The notes under the pieces are model-generated. The model saw nothing but the letters and a program-made list of their open reading frames with translations. It was not told the DNA's origin and ran no database searches. The position numbers and the translations under genes were made by a program. Shown here piece by piece: positions 35,057 to 44,211 of a stretch of DNA of 64,000 bases (position 1 is its first letter; each line of letters begins with the position of its first letter). Source of the stretch: Malaciobacter mytili LMG 24559 (GTDB taxonomy: Bacteria; Campylobacterota; Campylobacteria; Campylobacterales; Arcobacteraceae); the NCBI RefSeq assembly GCF_003346775.1, contig NZ_CP031219.1, positions 1,178,001 to 1,242,000 of the forward strand. The letters run 5' to 3'.

Positions 35057-36702
35057 TGAAAATTTTATTATTAATCTCTTCTTTTAACTCACTATCTCAA
35101 AAAGTATATGTGAGGTTAAAAGAACAAAATCATATAGTAAGTATTAAGTATGCAATAGATAATAAACTTATGATAGAAGAGGTTAAGTCTTTTAAACCAG
35201 ATATTATTCTTTGTCCTTTTTTAAATAAGTTTGTTCCAAAAGAGATTTATGAAAATACCGCAACTTTTATTGTTCATCCTGGAATTATAGGAGATAGGGG
35301 TGCAAATTCACTGGATTTAGCAATTTTAGAAGATAAAAAACAGTGGGGAGTTGTAGTTTTAAAAGCAAATGAAGAGTTTGATGGAGGAGATATTTACTCT
35401 TTTGAAAATTTTTCTATGCCCAATAAAAGTAAAGCTTCAATATATAGAAATGAAGTTACAAACTGTGCAATTAAAGCAATAGATAAACTTTTTATTAATC
35501 TTCAAGATAGCTCTTTTAGTCCAATTAAACAAGTTTTAAACCCCCTTCATAAAAAAATAACTCAAGAAGATAGAAAAATTAATTGGGAAAAAGATAGCAG
35601 TAGTGAGATTATTAAAAAAATAAATGCAAGTGATTCAAGTCCTGGGGTTAAAGAAACTTTATTGGGCTTACCTTGTTATATGTATGGAGCTTTTTTAGAA
35701 GAAGAGTTAAAAGGAAAACCAAAACAAATAGTTGCAAAAAGAGATGGAGCTATTTGTATAGGAACTATTGATAAAGCAGTTTGGATTACACATTTAAAAG
35801 AAGAAAACTACTTTAAACTACCCACAACTTATGTATTAAAAGATAGATTAAAAGGTGTAGTTGAAAAAAGAGTACCTTTAGTTTTGACTAAACATATAGA
35901 TACTTTTTATGAATTAAGAGTCGAAAAAGAAGAAGAAATAGCATATTTATATTTTAATTTTCATAATGGAGCTATGAGTACAGCTCAGTGTATAAGATTG
36001 AAATATGCAATAGATTACTTAAAAGAAGAGTGTAAAGTTCTTGTTTTAATGGGAGGAGAAGACTTTTTTTCAAATGGAATACATTTAAATATTTTAGAAG
36101 ATAGTAAAAAACAAGGGGAAGATGGTTGGAGTAATATCAATGCTATTAATGATATTATTAAATCTTTAATTTTCTCTTCAGAAATTATTACTGTTACTAG
36201 TTTTGGGAAAAATGCAGGTGCTGGAGGAGTTTTTTTAGGGCTTGCAAGTGATTATATAGTAATTAATGAAGAAGTGGTTTTAAATCCCCATTATAAAACT
36301 TTGGGTTTAAGTGGAAGTGAGTATCACAGCTTTACTCTTCCAAAAAGAGTGGGAGAACTTAAAGCAAAAGAGATAATAAATAAATGTTTACCCCTTGGAA
36401 GTAGTGAAGCTAAAAATATCGGTTTAGTAGATAAAGTGTTTAAAAATGAGAATTATCTAAAAGAGTTAAAAGAGTTTTGCAAAGATTTACTTAAAGATGA
36501 AGATAGTTTTGATGAGTTTTGTGAACAAAAAGAAGAGTTTTTAGAAGAAAATGCAAAGTATATTAATTCTTGTAAAGAAAAAGAATTAAAACAAATGTAT
36601 GATGAATTTTGGAAAGAAGAGTCTTTATTTCATATTTTAAGAAAAGAGTTTGTTTATAAAAAACAAGCTTTAAAAACCCCACAAAGATTAAAGGAGATAT
36701 AA
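35056..36702 (+). CDS. hypX: HypX/HoxX: formyl-THF-dependent CO ligand synthesis
   Basis: A 548-residue two-domain protein. The N-terminal half resembles formyl-tetrahydrofolate transferases (FIVHPGIIGDRGANSLDLAI, with the conserved His-Pro-Gly and WGVVVLKANEEFDGGDI). The C-terminal half is a crotonase fold (VLVLMGGEDFFSNGIHLNILED and NAGAGGVFLGLASDYIV). In Cupriavidus HypX makes the active-site CO ligand from formyl-THF under oxic conditions. It sits within hyp genes between hypE and hypA, with one-base overlap and one-base spacing. Presence suggests that hydrogenase maturation works under microaerobic or oxic conditions. Confidence 0.93.
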   Translation: MKILLLISSFNSLSQKVYVRLKEQNHIVSIKYAIDNKLMIEEVKSFKPDIILCPFLNKFVPKEIYENTATFIVHPGIIGDRGANSLDLAILEDKKQWGVVVLKANEEFDGGDIYSFENFSMPNKSKASIYRNEVTNCAIKAIDKLFINLQDSSFSPIKQVLNPLHKKITQEDRKINWEKDSSSEIIKKINASDSSPGVKETLLGLPCYMYGAFLEEELKGKPKQIVAKRDGAICIGTIDKAVWITHLKEENYFKLPTTYVLKDRLKGVVEKRVPLVLTKHIDTFYELRVEKEEEIAYLYFNFHNGAMSTAQCIRLKYAIDYLKEECKVLVLMGGEDFFSNGIHLNILEDSKKQGEDGWSNINAINDIIKSLIFSSEIITVTSFGKNAGAGGVFLGLASDYIVINEEVVLNPHYKTLGLSGSEYHSFTLPKRVGELKAKEIINKCLPLGSSEAKNIGLVDKVFKNENYLKELKEFCKDLLKDEDSFDEFCEQKEEFLEENAKYINSCKEKELKQMYDEFWKEESLFHILRKEFVYKKQALKTPQRLKEI

Positions 36703-36703
36703 A

Positions 36704-37045
36704 ATGCATGAATATAGTATTGTTCAGTCATTATTAGAACAGTGTGAACAACACGCAAAAGCAAATGATGCTTCTAAAGTAACAAAAGTTGTAGTAAAAA
36801 TAGGTGTATTAAGTGGTGTTGAGGTTGATTTATTGCAAACAGCTTTTGATACATTTAAAGAAAAAACAGTTTGTGATAAGGCAGAATTTATAATAAATCA
36901 TCAAAAAGTAGTCATTGTATGCAATGAATGTAATGAAAAAACAACTTTAGAAAAAAATGAATTTTTATGTCCAAAATGCAATAGTGGAGATTTAAAAGTT
37001 ATAGATGGAGAAGATATGTATCTTATGAGTTTAGAGCTAGAATAA
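36704..37045 (+). CDS. hypA: Nickel metallochaperone HypA
   Basis: 113 residues starting MHEYSIVQSLLEQCE; the N-terminal Met-His-Glu binds nickel. The structural zinc site is CNEC...CPKC at ~73-93. Works with HypB in nickel delivery to HydB1, HydB2 and the sensor large subunit. Last gene of the hyp operon. Followed by 255 bases of AT-rich sequence with no gene, holding the promoter of the next response regulator. Confidence 0.97.
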   Translation: MHEYSIVQSLLEQCEQHAKANDASKVTKVVVKIGVLSGVEVDLLQTAFDTFKEKTVCDKAEFIINHQKVVIVCNECNEKTTLEKNEFLCPKCNSGDLKVIDGEDMYLMSLELE

Positions 37046-37300
37046 AAGTATCCACTTAGGCTTTTTAATATAAACTATAATTTCACAATTTTACAAAAAG
37101 ATATATAACTTTAGTAAAATTGATTGTAATTTTTAAGCCCATTATAACTTAGTATTAAAGTAAGTGTAAAATTTATAATTTATAATTTTTTTTATTAAGA
37201 TAGTTATAGCTTGTATAAAAGTTCTTTAATTTATTGTTTTTTTTGAAAACTTGGGTTATACTAAAATTGAGAAAAATAATCAGTATTAAAAAGAGAAGAA

Positions 37301-37978
37301 ATGCAAGAGTTAAAAAAGTTAAATTTATTATATGTAGAAGATGAATTAAGAACAAAAGATAATTATACTAAGACTTTTAAAATAATATTTAACCAAGTAT
37401 TTTCCACTGATAATTATAATGATGCAATCAATATATTTTCAACTAATTCAATTGATTTTGTTTTACTTGATATAGAATTAAATAATGAAAAAAATGGTTT
37501 TGATATAGCAGAAAAGATTAGAGAATTTAATCCTTTGATTCCTATAGTATTTTTAACAGCTCTAGACCATAAAGATATTCTACTAAAAGCAATAAATTCA
37601 AATATAAATGGATATATTGTAAAACCTTTAAGTATAGAAAAATTTATTGATATTACAAAACCTATTTTAAAAAAAATAAACTTAACTCAAAATTTTATAA
37701 CTTTTAGAGATTTTAAATATTACTTTGATACTTATGAATTATTTAATAAAAATAATCAGTTAATAAAATTAGGAAAAAAAGAAACAAAATTGCTTCATAC
37801 TTTTTTAACTAATATAGATAAAGTGCTTAGTAGAGAGTTTTTAGAGTATGAAATATGGGAAGAGCCTTTATATTCTGATACAACACTAAAAAACCTAATG
37901 GCTAGTTTAAGAAAAAAAATTGGTAAAGAAACTATAGTAAATATATCTAAAATTGGATGGAAAATTGAAACTTTTTAG
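37301..37978 (+). CDS. Two-component response regulator, OmpR-like
   Basis: 225 residues. The receiver domain has the acidic pair in YVEDE, the phospho-acceptor aspartate in VLLDIEL (~residue 52), FLTA threonine and the IVKPL lysine. The effector domain is a winged helix (GKKETKLLHTFLTNIDKVLSREFLEYEIW...LRKKIG). It overlaps the sensor kinase gene, so the two form a pair. Its position between hypA and the porin/nik operon makes those genes plausible targets (inference). Confidence 0.9.
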   Translation: MQELKKLNLLYVEDELRTKDNYTKTFKIIFNQVFSTDNYNDAINIFSTNSIDFVLLDIELNNEKNGFDIAEKIREFNPLIPIVFLTALDHKDILLKAINSNINGYIVKPLSIEKFIDITKPILKKINLTQNFITFRDFKYYFDTYELFNKNNQLIKLGKKETKLLHTFLTNIDKVLSREFLEYEIWEEPLYSDTTLKNLMASLRKKIGKETIVNISKIGWKIETF

Positions 37979-40343
37979 AGTGTTTTTTTATATACTAATT
38001 TTCTTATTAGATATTTTTGCTGAAGAATTTAATAAAAAAGAAGATATTTTAGCTATTCATCCTCTAACAATGCTTTTACTTAAAAATTCAACTACTATAA
38101 CTTTAACTAAAGAAGAAAAAGAATTTTTACAAAAATATCCAAAAATAATTATAGGAAGTGATACTAAATGGATACCTTATGTTTATGAAACAAAGGATAA
38201 AAGAGTTATAGGATTTAATATAGATATTTTAGAAAAGATAAATAAGTTAATAGGTTCAAATTTTAAATTTGAATTAGATACACATAAAAATATTATTAAA
38301 AAAGTAAAAGAAAAAAAAATTGATGGAATTATTTCTAGTTTTATTAGTGAGGAAAATAATGAATATTTAAATTTCTCAATTCCTTTTTTAAAACAGTCGA
38401 TTAATATTGTTGTAAAACATGGTAATCCTTTAAGAATTAAAAGTATAAAAGATTTAGAAAATAAAACTATTGTTATTCAAAATGGGAATTATTTTTTAGA
38501 AAATATTGTTAAAGAAACTTTTACTAATTCTAAAATAATTTATAAAGATTTATATGAAGATGTTTTTGAAGAAGTAGTTTTTGGTCAAGCTGATGCAACA
38601 ATCAATGAAGGTCCTAGTAACTTTCTTAAAAATGAAAAAGATCTTCCTTATTTAAACAGGGCTTTTAGCTTTGATAAAAAAGTTGAAATGTTTTTTTCTA
38701 TTAGAAAAGATATGCCTGAAGCAATAAGTATTTTAAATAAAGGTATTAAAGCAATTCCAAATAATGAAATTGAAGTACTTTATCATAAATGGTTTGGCAC
38801 TTTTAATTTTGATATTCATTCAAGTGGCCTATCTAAAATAGATAAAGAATATATAAATAAAATAAAAAAAGTAAAAGTATGTACTGATTCAACTTGGTAT
38901 GCTTTCAATAAAGAAAATAGTGATGAAGAAAGTATTACTAATAATATTTTAAATATAGTATTAAAAAAAGTTGGTTTAGAAAAAGATTTAATTTTTACAG
39001 CCACTTGGGAAGAGTCTTTACTATTATTAAAAAAAGGAGATTGTGATTTAATTTCTGCAATTTCTAAAAATAGTGAAAATGAAAAATTTATTAAATTTAC
39101 AAAACCTTATACTAATTATCCCATTATGTTAATTACTCATGTAGATACTTCTTATTTATATAATTTAAATGAATTAAAAGATAAAAAAATTGCAATTATA
39201 AAAGATAATGCAGTTTTAAATAAGTATAAATATAGTAACAAAGAAATAGTTTATGTATCTACTCCTTATGAAGGATTAAAAATGGTTCAAGAAAAAAAAG
39301 TTTTTGCTTATGTAGATTTACTACCTAAGTTTATATACACTCTTGATAAAGTAGAAAATGTGAAAATTAATAGAGAAATTGATTCTTCTGTAGATATATC
39401 AATGGGACTTAGAACTACTGATAATCATTTATTTCATATTATTGAAAATTCATTATCAAGTATTACAGATATAGAAAAAAATAAAATTTTTAGTAAACTT
39501 TTCAAAGAAAATTATAGAAAAAATGTTAATAAAGAATTGATAGTTCAAGTAATACTTCTATTGCTTGCAGCAGTTTTTTTAGTGTTATTTTGGAATATTC
39601 AACTAAAAAAGAGTGTAAAAAAGGCATTGCAAAAAAATAAACAGCAGGAAAGTTTGCTTTATTATTATTCTACTCAAGATGCAATGAAAGATTTAGTTGG
39701 TAATATATCTCATCAGTGGAAACAACCCATAAATGAACTCTCATCAGTTCTTTTTTATCTTGAAACAAAATTATATTTAAAACAAGAAATTACAAATGAG
39801 GATATTAAAGAAAATACTTTAAAATCAAGAGCAATTATTGATTATTTATCAAAAACTGTTAATATTTTTTCAAATTATTATGTAGATAAAAAAACTGAAA
39901 CTAATATTAAAATTTTAACTCTTTTGGAACAATCAATTTTTATAACAGATGGTTCTTTTAGAAAATTAAATACGAAAATAAGTCTTGATATAAAAGATAA
40001 GAATTTAAAAGTAAAAGGTGAATTTTTACAACAAGTTATTTTATCAATATTGAATAATGCTAGAAATATTATTGTTGAAAGAAAAATTGGTGATTCTCTT
40101 ATCAATATTAAGCTTTATAAAAAAGATATATATTCTATATTAGAAATAGAAGATAATTTTGGAGGAATAACTAATATAGATACAATTTTTAATCTTGGTA
40201 CTACAAACTCAAAAAAAGGAACGGGATTAGGATTATTTATATCTAAGCGAATAATACAAGATAAATATCAAGGTGAGATTAGTGTAAAAAATAAAAAAAA
40301 TGGTGCAGTATTTATAATAAAATTACCTATTGATTGCGTTTAA
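37965..40343 (+). CDS. Sensor histidine kinase with two periplasmic solute-binding domains (BvgS-like)
   Basis: About 792 residues. A signal/anchor sequence is followed by two tandem SBP_bac_3-type domains (~45-265 and ~275-490, each beginning with a KYPKIIIGSDTKWIPY- or VKVCTDSTWYAF-like strand). One membrane helix (~520-540) precedes the kinase: NISHQWKQPIN is the H-box, and DNFGG and GTGLGLF are ATPase motifs. There is no PAS or receiver domain. TTG at 37965 is preferred because GGATGG lies 4 bases upstream; TTG 37953 is an alternative. Such domains usually bind amino acids or organic ligands; the ligand is unknown. Confidence 0.85.
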   Translation: MKLFRVFFYILIFLLDIFAEEFNKKEDILAIHPLTMLLLKNSTTITLTKEEKEFLQKYPKIIIGSDTKWIPYVYETKDKRVIGFNIDILEKINKLIGSNFKFELDTHKNIIKKVKEKKIDGIISSFISEENNEYLNFSIPFLKQSINIVVKHGNPLRIKSIKDLENKTIVIQNGNYFLENIVKETFTNSKIIYKDLYEDVFEEVVFGQADATINEGPSNFLKNEKDLPYLNRAFSFDKKVEMFFSIRKDMPEAISILNKGIKAIPNNEIEVLYHKWFGTFNFDIHSSGLSKIDKEYINKIKKVKVCTDSTWYAFNKENSDEESITNNILNIVLKKVGLEKDLIFTATWEESLLLLKKGDCDLISAISKNSENEKFIKFTKPYTNYPIMLITHVDTSYLYNLNELKDKKIAIIKDNAVLNKYKYSNKEIVYVSTPYEGLKMVQEKKVFAYVDLLPKFIYTLDKVENVKINREIDSSVDISMGLRTTDNHLFHIIENSLSSITDIEKNKIFSKLFKENYRKNVNKELIVQVILLLLAAVFLVLFWNIQLKKSVKKALQKNKQQESLLYYYSTQDAMKDLVGNISHQWKQPINELSSVLFYLETKLYLKQEITNEDIKENTLKSRAIIDYLSKTVNIFSNYYVDKKTETNIKILTLLEQSIFITDGSFRKLNTKISLDIKDKNLKVKGEFLQQVILSILNNARNIIVERKIGDSLINIKLYKKDIYSILEIEDNFGGITNIDTIFNLGTTNSKKGTGLGLFISKRIIQDKYQGEISVKNKKNGAVFIIKLPIDCV

Positions 40344-40393
40344 AATGAAACTTATTATCAAAATCAGTCTAAAAACATACTTTTTTTTCTTAT

Positions 40394-40412
40394 AATTCTA
40401 TTTATTAGAATT
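40394..40412. promoter_or_regulatory. Inverted repeat at the porin-nik promoter
   Basis: AATTCTA-TTTAT-TAGAATT, a perfect 7-5-7 inverted repeat overlapping a TATAAT -10 (40391-40396) and ending 15 bases before the porin start. It would be a good operator position for a nickel- or signal-responsive regulator. It does not match the NikR consensus known from enterics, and the regulator is unknown. Confidence 0.45.
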
Positions 40413-40426
40413 TTATAAGGAAAAAA

Positions 40427-41581
40427 ATGAAAAAGAATTATTTAAGTTTAACCTTAGCTTTAATGTCTTTTTTAACTGTTTCTAATGCTTCAACATTGCA
40501 AGATACTTTGTCTAATGGTAAAATTAGTGGTACTCTTCAAGCCTATTATTTTGCTAGAGATAAGAATTCAGGAACAGATAATGATATTTTAACATTAGGT
40601 TTGGATATTAGTTATGAAAGTGCAGAATATAATGGTTTTGGATTTAAAACAACTTTTCAAAGTGCAAGTTCTCCTTGGGTAGACGAAGATGGTAAGGCTG
40701 GTAGAAAAAGTAATATGTGGGGTTCAGGAGCCCAGCTTTCTGAAGCTTTTATCTCTTATACTTATATAAAAACTAGTGCCCAAATAGGTAGAATGTATTT
40801 TTCTTCTCCTCTTTTAAGTGGAAGTGGTTCAAGAGTTAATAAAGAAGCTTTTCAAGGATTTGTAATAACAAATAGTAATATTCCTGATACAGTTGTAACT
40901 TTAGCATATATGAATAAGTTTCAATCAAGAACTGATGGAAAAGGGAATATTGGAGAATTTACTAAAAATTTTAAAACTGCAGCTGCTCCTTGGTCTTTTA
41001 AATTAGATGATGGTGCATATACTGTTAGTATTGTAAATAAATCTTTAGAAAATTTAACTTTAACTGCTGCATATGTTGATGCAATAGATGCCTTTAAAGC
41101 AACTTATTTAGAAGCAGCTTATAACTTTTTAAATTATTCAATTTCAACTCAATACTATAATAGTAAAGAAGAGGGAAAAGAAAGTGGTAACTTATTTGGA
41201 CTTCAAGGTACTGCTTCATTTGGTCCTTTAAACTTTACAGCCTCTTATACAACAACTGGTGATGATGCTGATGTTCTTCCTGGTCTTGGAAATGGAGCAG
41301 ACTTAGCATATACTTGGTCAGAAGCATTTGCATATCAATATGCAGCAAATCAAGATTCAGCAAAAATCTTAGCAAAATATAAAATTAATGAAGCAGCATA
41401 TGTAAGTGTAGCTTATTTAGAAGAAGATGGAAAAGATTACAAAAAAGGTTATACAGACCTTGTGGCAGGTTACAAATTTTCAGGTTCATTAAAAGGTTTA
41501 GATTTAAAAGTTGCTTATGAAATAGGTAGCAAAGATGCTAAAGATGATGAATTAAGAGTTAGATTAAACTATAAATTTTAA
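40427..41581 (+). CDS. Outer-membrane porin (OprD/Campylobacterota major-porin-like)
   Basis: 384 residues with a signal peptide (MKKNYLSLTLALMSFLTVSNAS) and a mature sequence of alternating strands rich in Gly, Tyr and Ser, ending in a C-terminal phenylalanine (LRVRLNYKF), the usual beta-barrel assembly signal. It resembles the OprD-family outer-membrane porins of Campylobacterota. It lies 21 bases before nikA with a shared downstream arrangement, so it may let nickel or a nickel chelate through the outer membrane (inference). Confidence 0.8.
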   Translation: MKKNYLSLTLALMSFLTVSNASTLQDTLSNGKISGTLQAYYFARDKNSGTDNDILTLGLDISYESAEYNGFGFKTTFQSASSPWVDEDGKAGRKSNMWGSGAQLSEAFISYTYIKTSAQIGRMYFSSPLLSGSGSRVNKEAFQGFVITNSNIPDTVVTLAYMNKFQSRTDGKGNIGEFTKNFKTAAAPWSFKLDDGAYTVSIVNKSLENLTLTAAYVDAIDAFKATYLEAAYNFLNYSISTQYYNSKEEGKESGNLFGLQGTASFGPLNFTASYTTTGDDADVLPGLGNGADLAYTWSEAFAYQYAANQDSAKILAKYKINEAAYVSVAYLEEDGKDYKKGYTDLVAGYKFSGSLKGLDLKVAYEIGSKDAKDDELRVRLNYKF

Positions 41582-41602
41582 AATTAATTTTGGAGGAATT
41601 AG

Positions 41603-43213
41603 ATGTTATTAAAAAATAAATGGATAGCAAGTTCTTTACTTGCAATTTCCTTAATGTTAGGTAGCACAACAACTGCTACTGGAAATGATGTTACTTTAAA
41701 AAATCAATTAACTTATGTAAACTATAGAGATATAAGAGATTTAAATCCTCATTTATATAGTGGGGAACTTTTTGCTCAAAATCTTTTATTTGAATCATTA
41801 GTTAAGATTGAAAATGATGGCTCTTATACACCGTGGTTAGCAAAAAGTTGGGAAATTAAAGATAAAGGAAAAACTTATGTTTTTCAATTAAGAGATGATG
41901 TATATTTTCATGATGGTGAAAAATTTAATGCGAAAGCTGCAAAAGCAAATTTTGATGCAATTTTAGATAATAGCAAAAGACATGGTTGGCTTGAGTCTAT
42001 TCGTCTTATGATTGAAGTTGAAAAATCAGGAAAAAAAGCCATAGAAGTTACAGGAGAGTATGAACTTACATTACATTTAGCCTCTGCATATTACCCTTTA
42101 TTAACAGAACTTGGAGTTACAAGACCTTTTAGATTTATATCTCCTAAATCTTTTAAAGATGGAATAACAAAAAATGGTGTGACTAAGATGAGTGGTACAG
42201 GGCCATATATTTTAAAAAGCAACAAGATTGATGAATATTCAGTATTTGTAACAAATGACAAATATTGGGGTAAAAAACCTAAGATTGAAAAAATTGTTGC
42301 AAAAGTTATTCCTGATGAACAGACAAGATTACTTGCACTTGAAAATGGTGAAATTGACTTAATTTTTGGACCAAATATGATTAGTGCAGAAGCTTATAAT
42401 ATATATTCTAATAAATCTGGATTTAAAGGTATTATGTCTGAGCCAGTTTCTACTAGAATGCTACTTTTAAATACTACAAATCATATTTTAAAAGATGTTA
42501 GAGTTAGACAAGCATTATCATATGCGACTGATAAAGTAAAAATCTCAAAAGGTCTATTTGATGGTATTGAATCTCCTGCTGATACTCTTATGTCCAAAAA
42601 TACTCCATATTCTGATATTGGTTTAAAACCATATGAGTTTAGTTTTGAAAAAGCTAAAAAGCTTTTAGATGAAGCAGGTTGGGAAAAAGTTGATGGTAAA
42701 AAATATAGGCAAAAAGATGGTAAAGATTTAGAAATTATTTTAAATTATGATGCAAATAAAGTAACTGATAATAATATTGCTGAATTTTTACAAAGTCAAT
42801 ATGCAAAAATTGGTATTCATTTAAATATTAAAGGTGAAGAAGAACAAGCTTTTAGAGATAGACAAAAAGCAGGTAATTTTGCAATTACTTTTAATATAGG
42901 TTGGGGCATTCCCTATGATCCACAATCATTTCTTGGCGGAATGACAAAACCAGTTTATGGTGATTATATGGCACAACAAGGTCTTTCTAATAAAAAAGAG
43001 CTAGATGAGCATATTTTAGCAGCATTTAAAAGTGTAGATGAGGGGAAAAGACAAAAACACTATAAATATGTTCTTGAAACACTTCATAATCAGGCAGTAT
43101 ATTTACCTCTTACATATAAAAGAAATAGAGCTATTTTTAATGAAAAAGTTAAAGGTGTAAGTTTTAATATATCTCAATTTGAAGTTCCAATGGAAAAAAT
43201 GAATATAGAATAA
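41603..43213 (+). CDS. nikA: Nickel ABC transporter, periplasmic binding protein
   Basis: 536 residues with a signal peptide. Very similar along its length to E. coli NikA as I recall it: LNPHLYSGELFAQN, PWLAKSW, LRDDVYFHDGEKF, RPFRFISPKSF, GTGPYIL, ADTLMSKNTPYSDIGLKP and QAVYLPLTYKR. The region equivalent to E. coli His416 (FHRTWGAPYDP) reads FNIGWGIPYDP here, so that nickel-site histidine is N431. Arginine in RPFRF is kept. GGAGG ribosome-binding site. A stable hairpin separates it from nikB. Might carry nickel with a different chelator. Confidence 0.88.
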   Translation: MLLKNKWIASSLLAISLMLGSTTTATGNDVTLKNQLTYVNYRDIRDLNPHLYSGELFAQNLLFESLVKIENDGSYTPWLAKSWEIKDKGKTYVFQLRDDVYFHDGEKFNAKAAKANFDAILDNSKRHGWLESIRLMIEVEKSGKKAIEVTGEYELTLHLASAYYPLLTELGVTRPFRFISPKSFKDGITKNGVTKMSGTGPYILKSNKIDEYSVFVTNDKYWGKKPKIEKIVAKVIPDEQTRLLALENGEIDLIFGPNMISAEAYNIYSNKSGFKGIMSEPVSTRMLLLNTTNHILKDVRVRQALSYATDKVKISKGLFDGIESPADTLMSKNTPYSDIGLKPYEFSFEKAKKLLDEAGWEKVDGKKYRQKDGKDLEIILNYDANKVTDNNIAEFLQSQYAKIGIHLNIKGEEEQAFRDRQKAGNFAITFNIGWGIPYDPQSFLGGMTKPVYGDYMAQQGLSNKKELDEHILAAFKSVDEGKRQKHYKYVLETLHNQAVYLPLTYKRNRAIFNEKVKGVSFNISQFEVPMEKMNIE

Positions 43214-43219
43214 ATTATA

Positions 43220-43252
43220 AAATAAAAAAGTCTTTTTTAAGCTTTTTTATTT
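43220..43252 (+). terminator. Hairpin between nikA and nikB (attenuator-like)
   Basis: An 11-bp AT stem (43220-43230 with 43242-43252) closes on an 11-base loop, directly after nikA. Such structures often leave more binding protein than permease in ABC operons. It ends only three bases before the nikB ribosome-binding site. Confidence 0.45.
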
Positions 43253-43266
43253 GGAAAGGATGATGT

Positions 43267-44211
43267 ATTAAAAATTATATAATTAAAAGATTGTTTTTAA
43301 CAATTCCAATGTTATTTTCGATTACTTTTATTGCTTTTAGTTTAACTACTTTTATTCCTTCAGATCCAGCTGAAGTTGCTTTAAGAGTAAATGAAATTAT
43401 TCCTACTGCTGAAGCTATTGAGGAGATAAGAATAGAATTAGGTATGGATAAGCCTTTTTTAATTAGGTATGCAAACTGGCTAAATGACCTTTTTCATCTA
43501 GATTTAGGGAATTCTTATATCAATAATAATAGAACAGTTATAGGAGAAATAGCTAGAAGTTTACCTGCTACACTTACTTTAGCTTTTTTTGCTTTTATTA
43601 TCGTTATTGTAGTGAGTATTCCTATTGGTGTATTAAGTGCTGTTTACAAAGATAGTTATTTTGATAAAATTATTAGGCTTATTGTTTTTATCGCAACTGC
43701 TATGCCAAATTACTGGATGGGACTACTTTTAATGTGGTTATTTGCTTTAGAATTTAAACTTTTACCTACAAGTGGGGCTACTTCTTTATTACATTTTATT
43801 TTACCTGCTATAACTCTTAGCTTAAATTTTATTGCACTGTATGTAAGGCTTATTAGAAATAGTATGCTTGATAAGATGAAAGAGGATTTTGTATTTTATT
43901 TAAATGTTAGAGGAATAAAACAAATAAGCATTATTTTAAAACATTTAGTTAAAAATTCACTTCAAACTTCTATAAATGCTTTAGGAATGAGTATTGTTTT
44001 ACTTATTGCTGGAACTTTTGTAATTGAAAATATTTTTGCTATTCCAGGTATTGGAAGACTTTGTATCTCTTCCATTTTTAATAGAGATTATCCAATGATT
44101 CAAGGTTATATTTTAATGATGGGATTTTTATTTGTATTTGTTAATTTGATAGTTGATATTATTCAAGTGTATCTTGATCCAAGATTAAAAAAAGGAGTGA
44201 AAGGCTTATGA
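43267..44211 (+). CDS. nikB: Nickel ABC transporter permease NikB (probable ATT start)
   Basis: Integral-membrane permease with ~6 helices. Family motifs include IPMLFSITFIAFSL, RPLPATLTLAF-like RSLPATLTLAFFAF, SMPNYWMG-like AMPNYWMGLLLMW, and ENIFAIPGIGRLCISSIFNRDYPMIQ (EAA loop). No ATG, GTG or TTG starts the expected N-terminus IKNYIIKRLFLTIP. An ATT at 43267 lies 6 bases after AAAGGA and gives 314 residues, the length of E. coli NikB. A TTG at 43291 would drop the basic N-terminus and has no good ribosome-binding site. The alternative is a sequence error at the start codon. Confidence 0.85.
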   Translation: MKNYIIKRLFLTIPMLFSITFIAFSLTTFIPSDPAEVALRVNEIIPTAEAIEEIRIELGMDKPFLIRYANWLNDLFHLDLGNSYINNNRTVIGEIARSLPATLTLAFFAFIIVIVVSIPIGVLSAVYKDSYFDKIIRLIVFIATAMPNYWMGLLLMWLFALEFKLLPTSGATSLLHFILPAITLSLNFIALYVRLIRNSMLDKMKEDFVFYLNVRGIKQISIILKHLVKNSLQTSINALGMSIVLLIAGTFVIENIFAIPGIGRLCISSIFNRDYPMIQGYILMMGFLFVFVNLIVDIIQVYLDPRLKKGVKGL

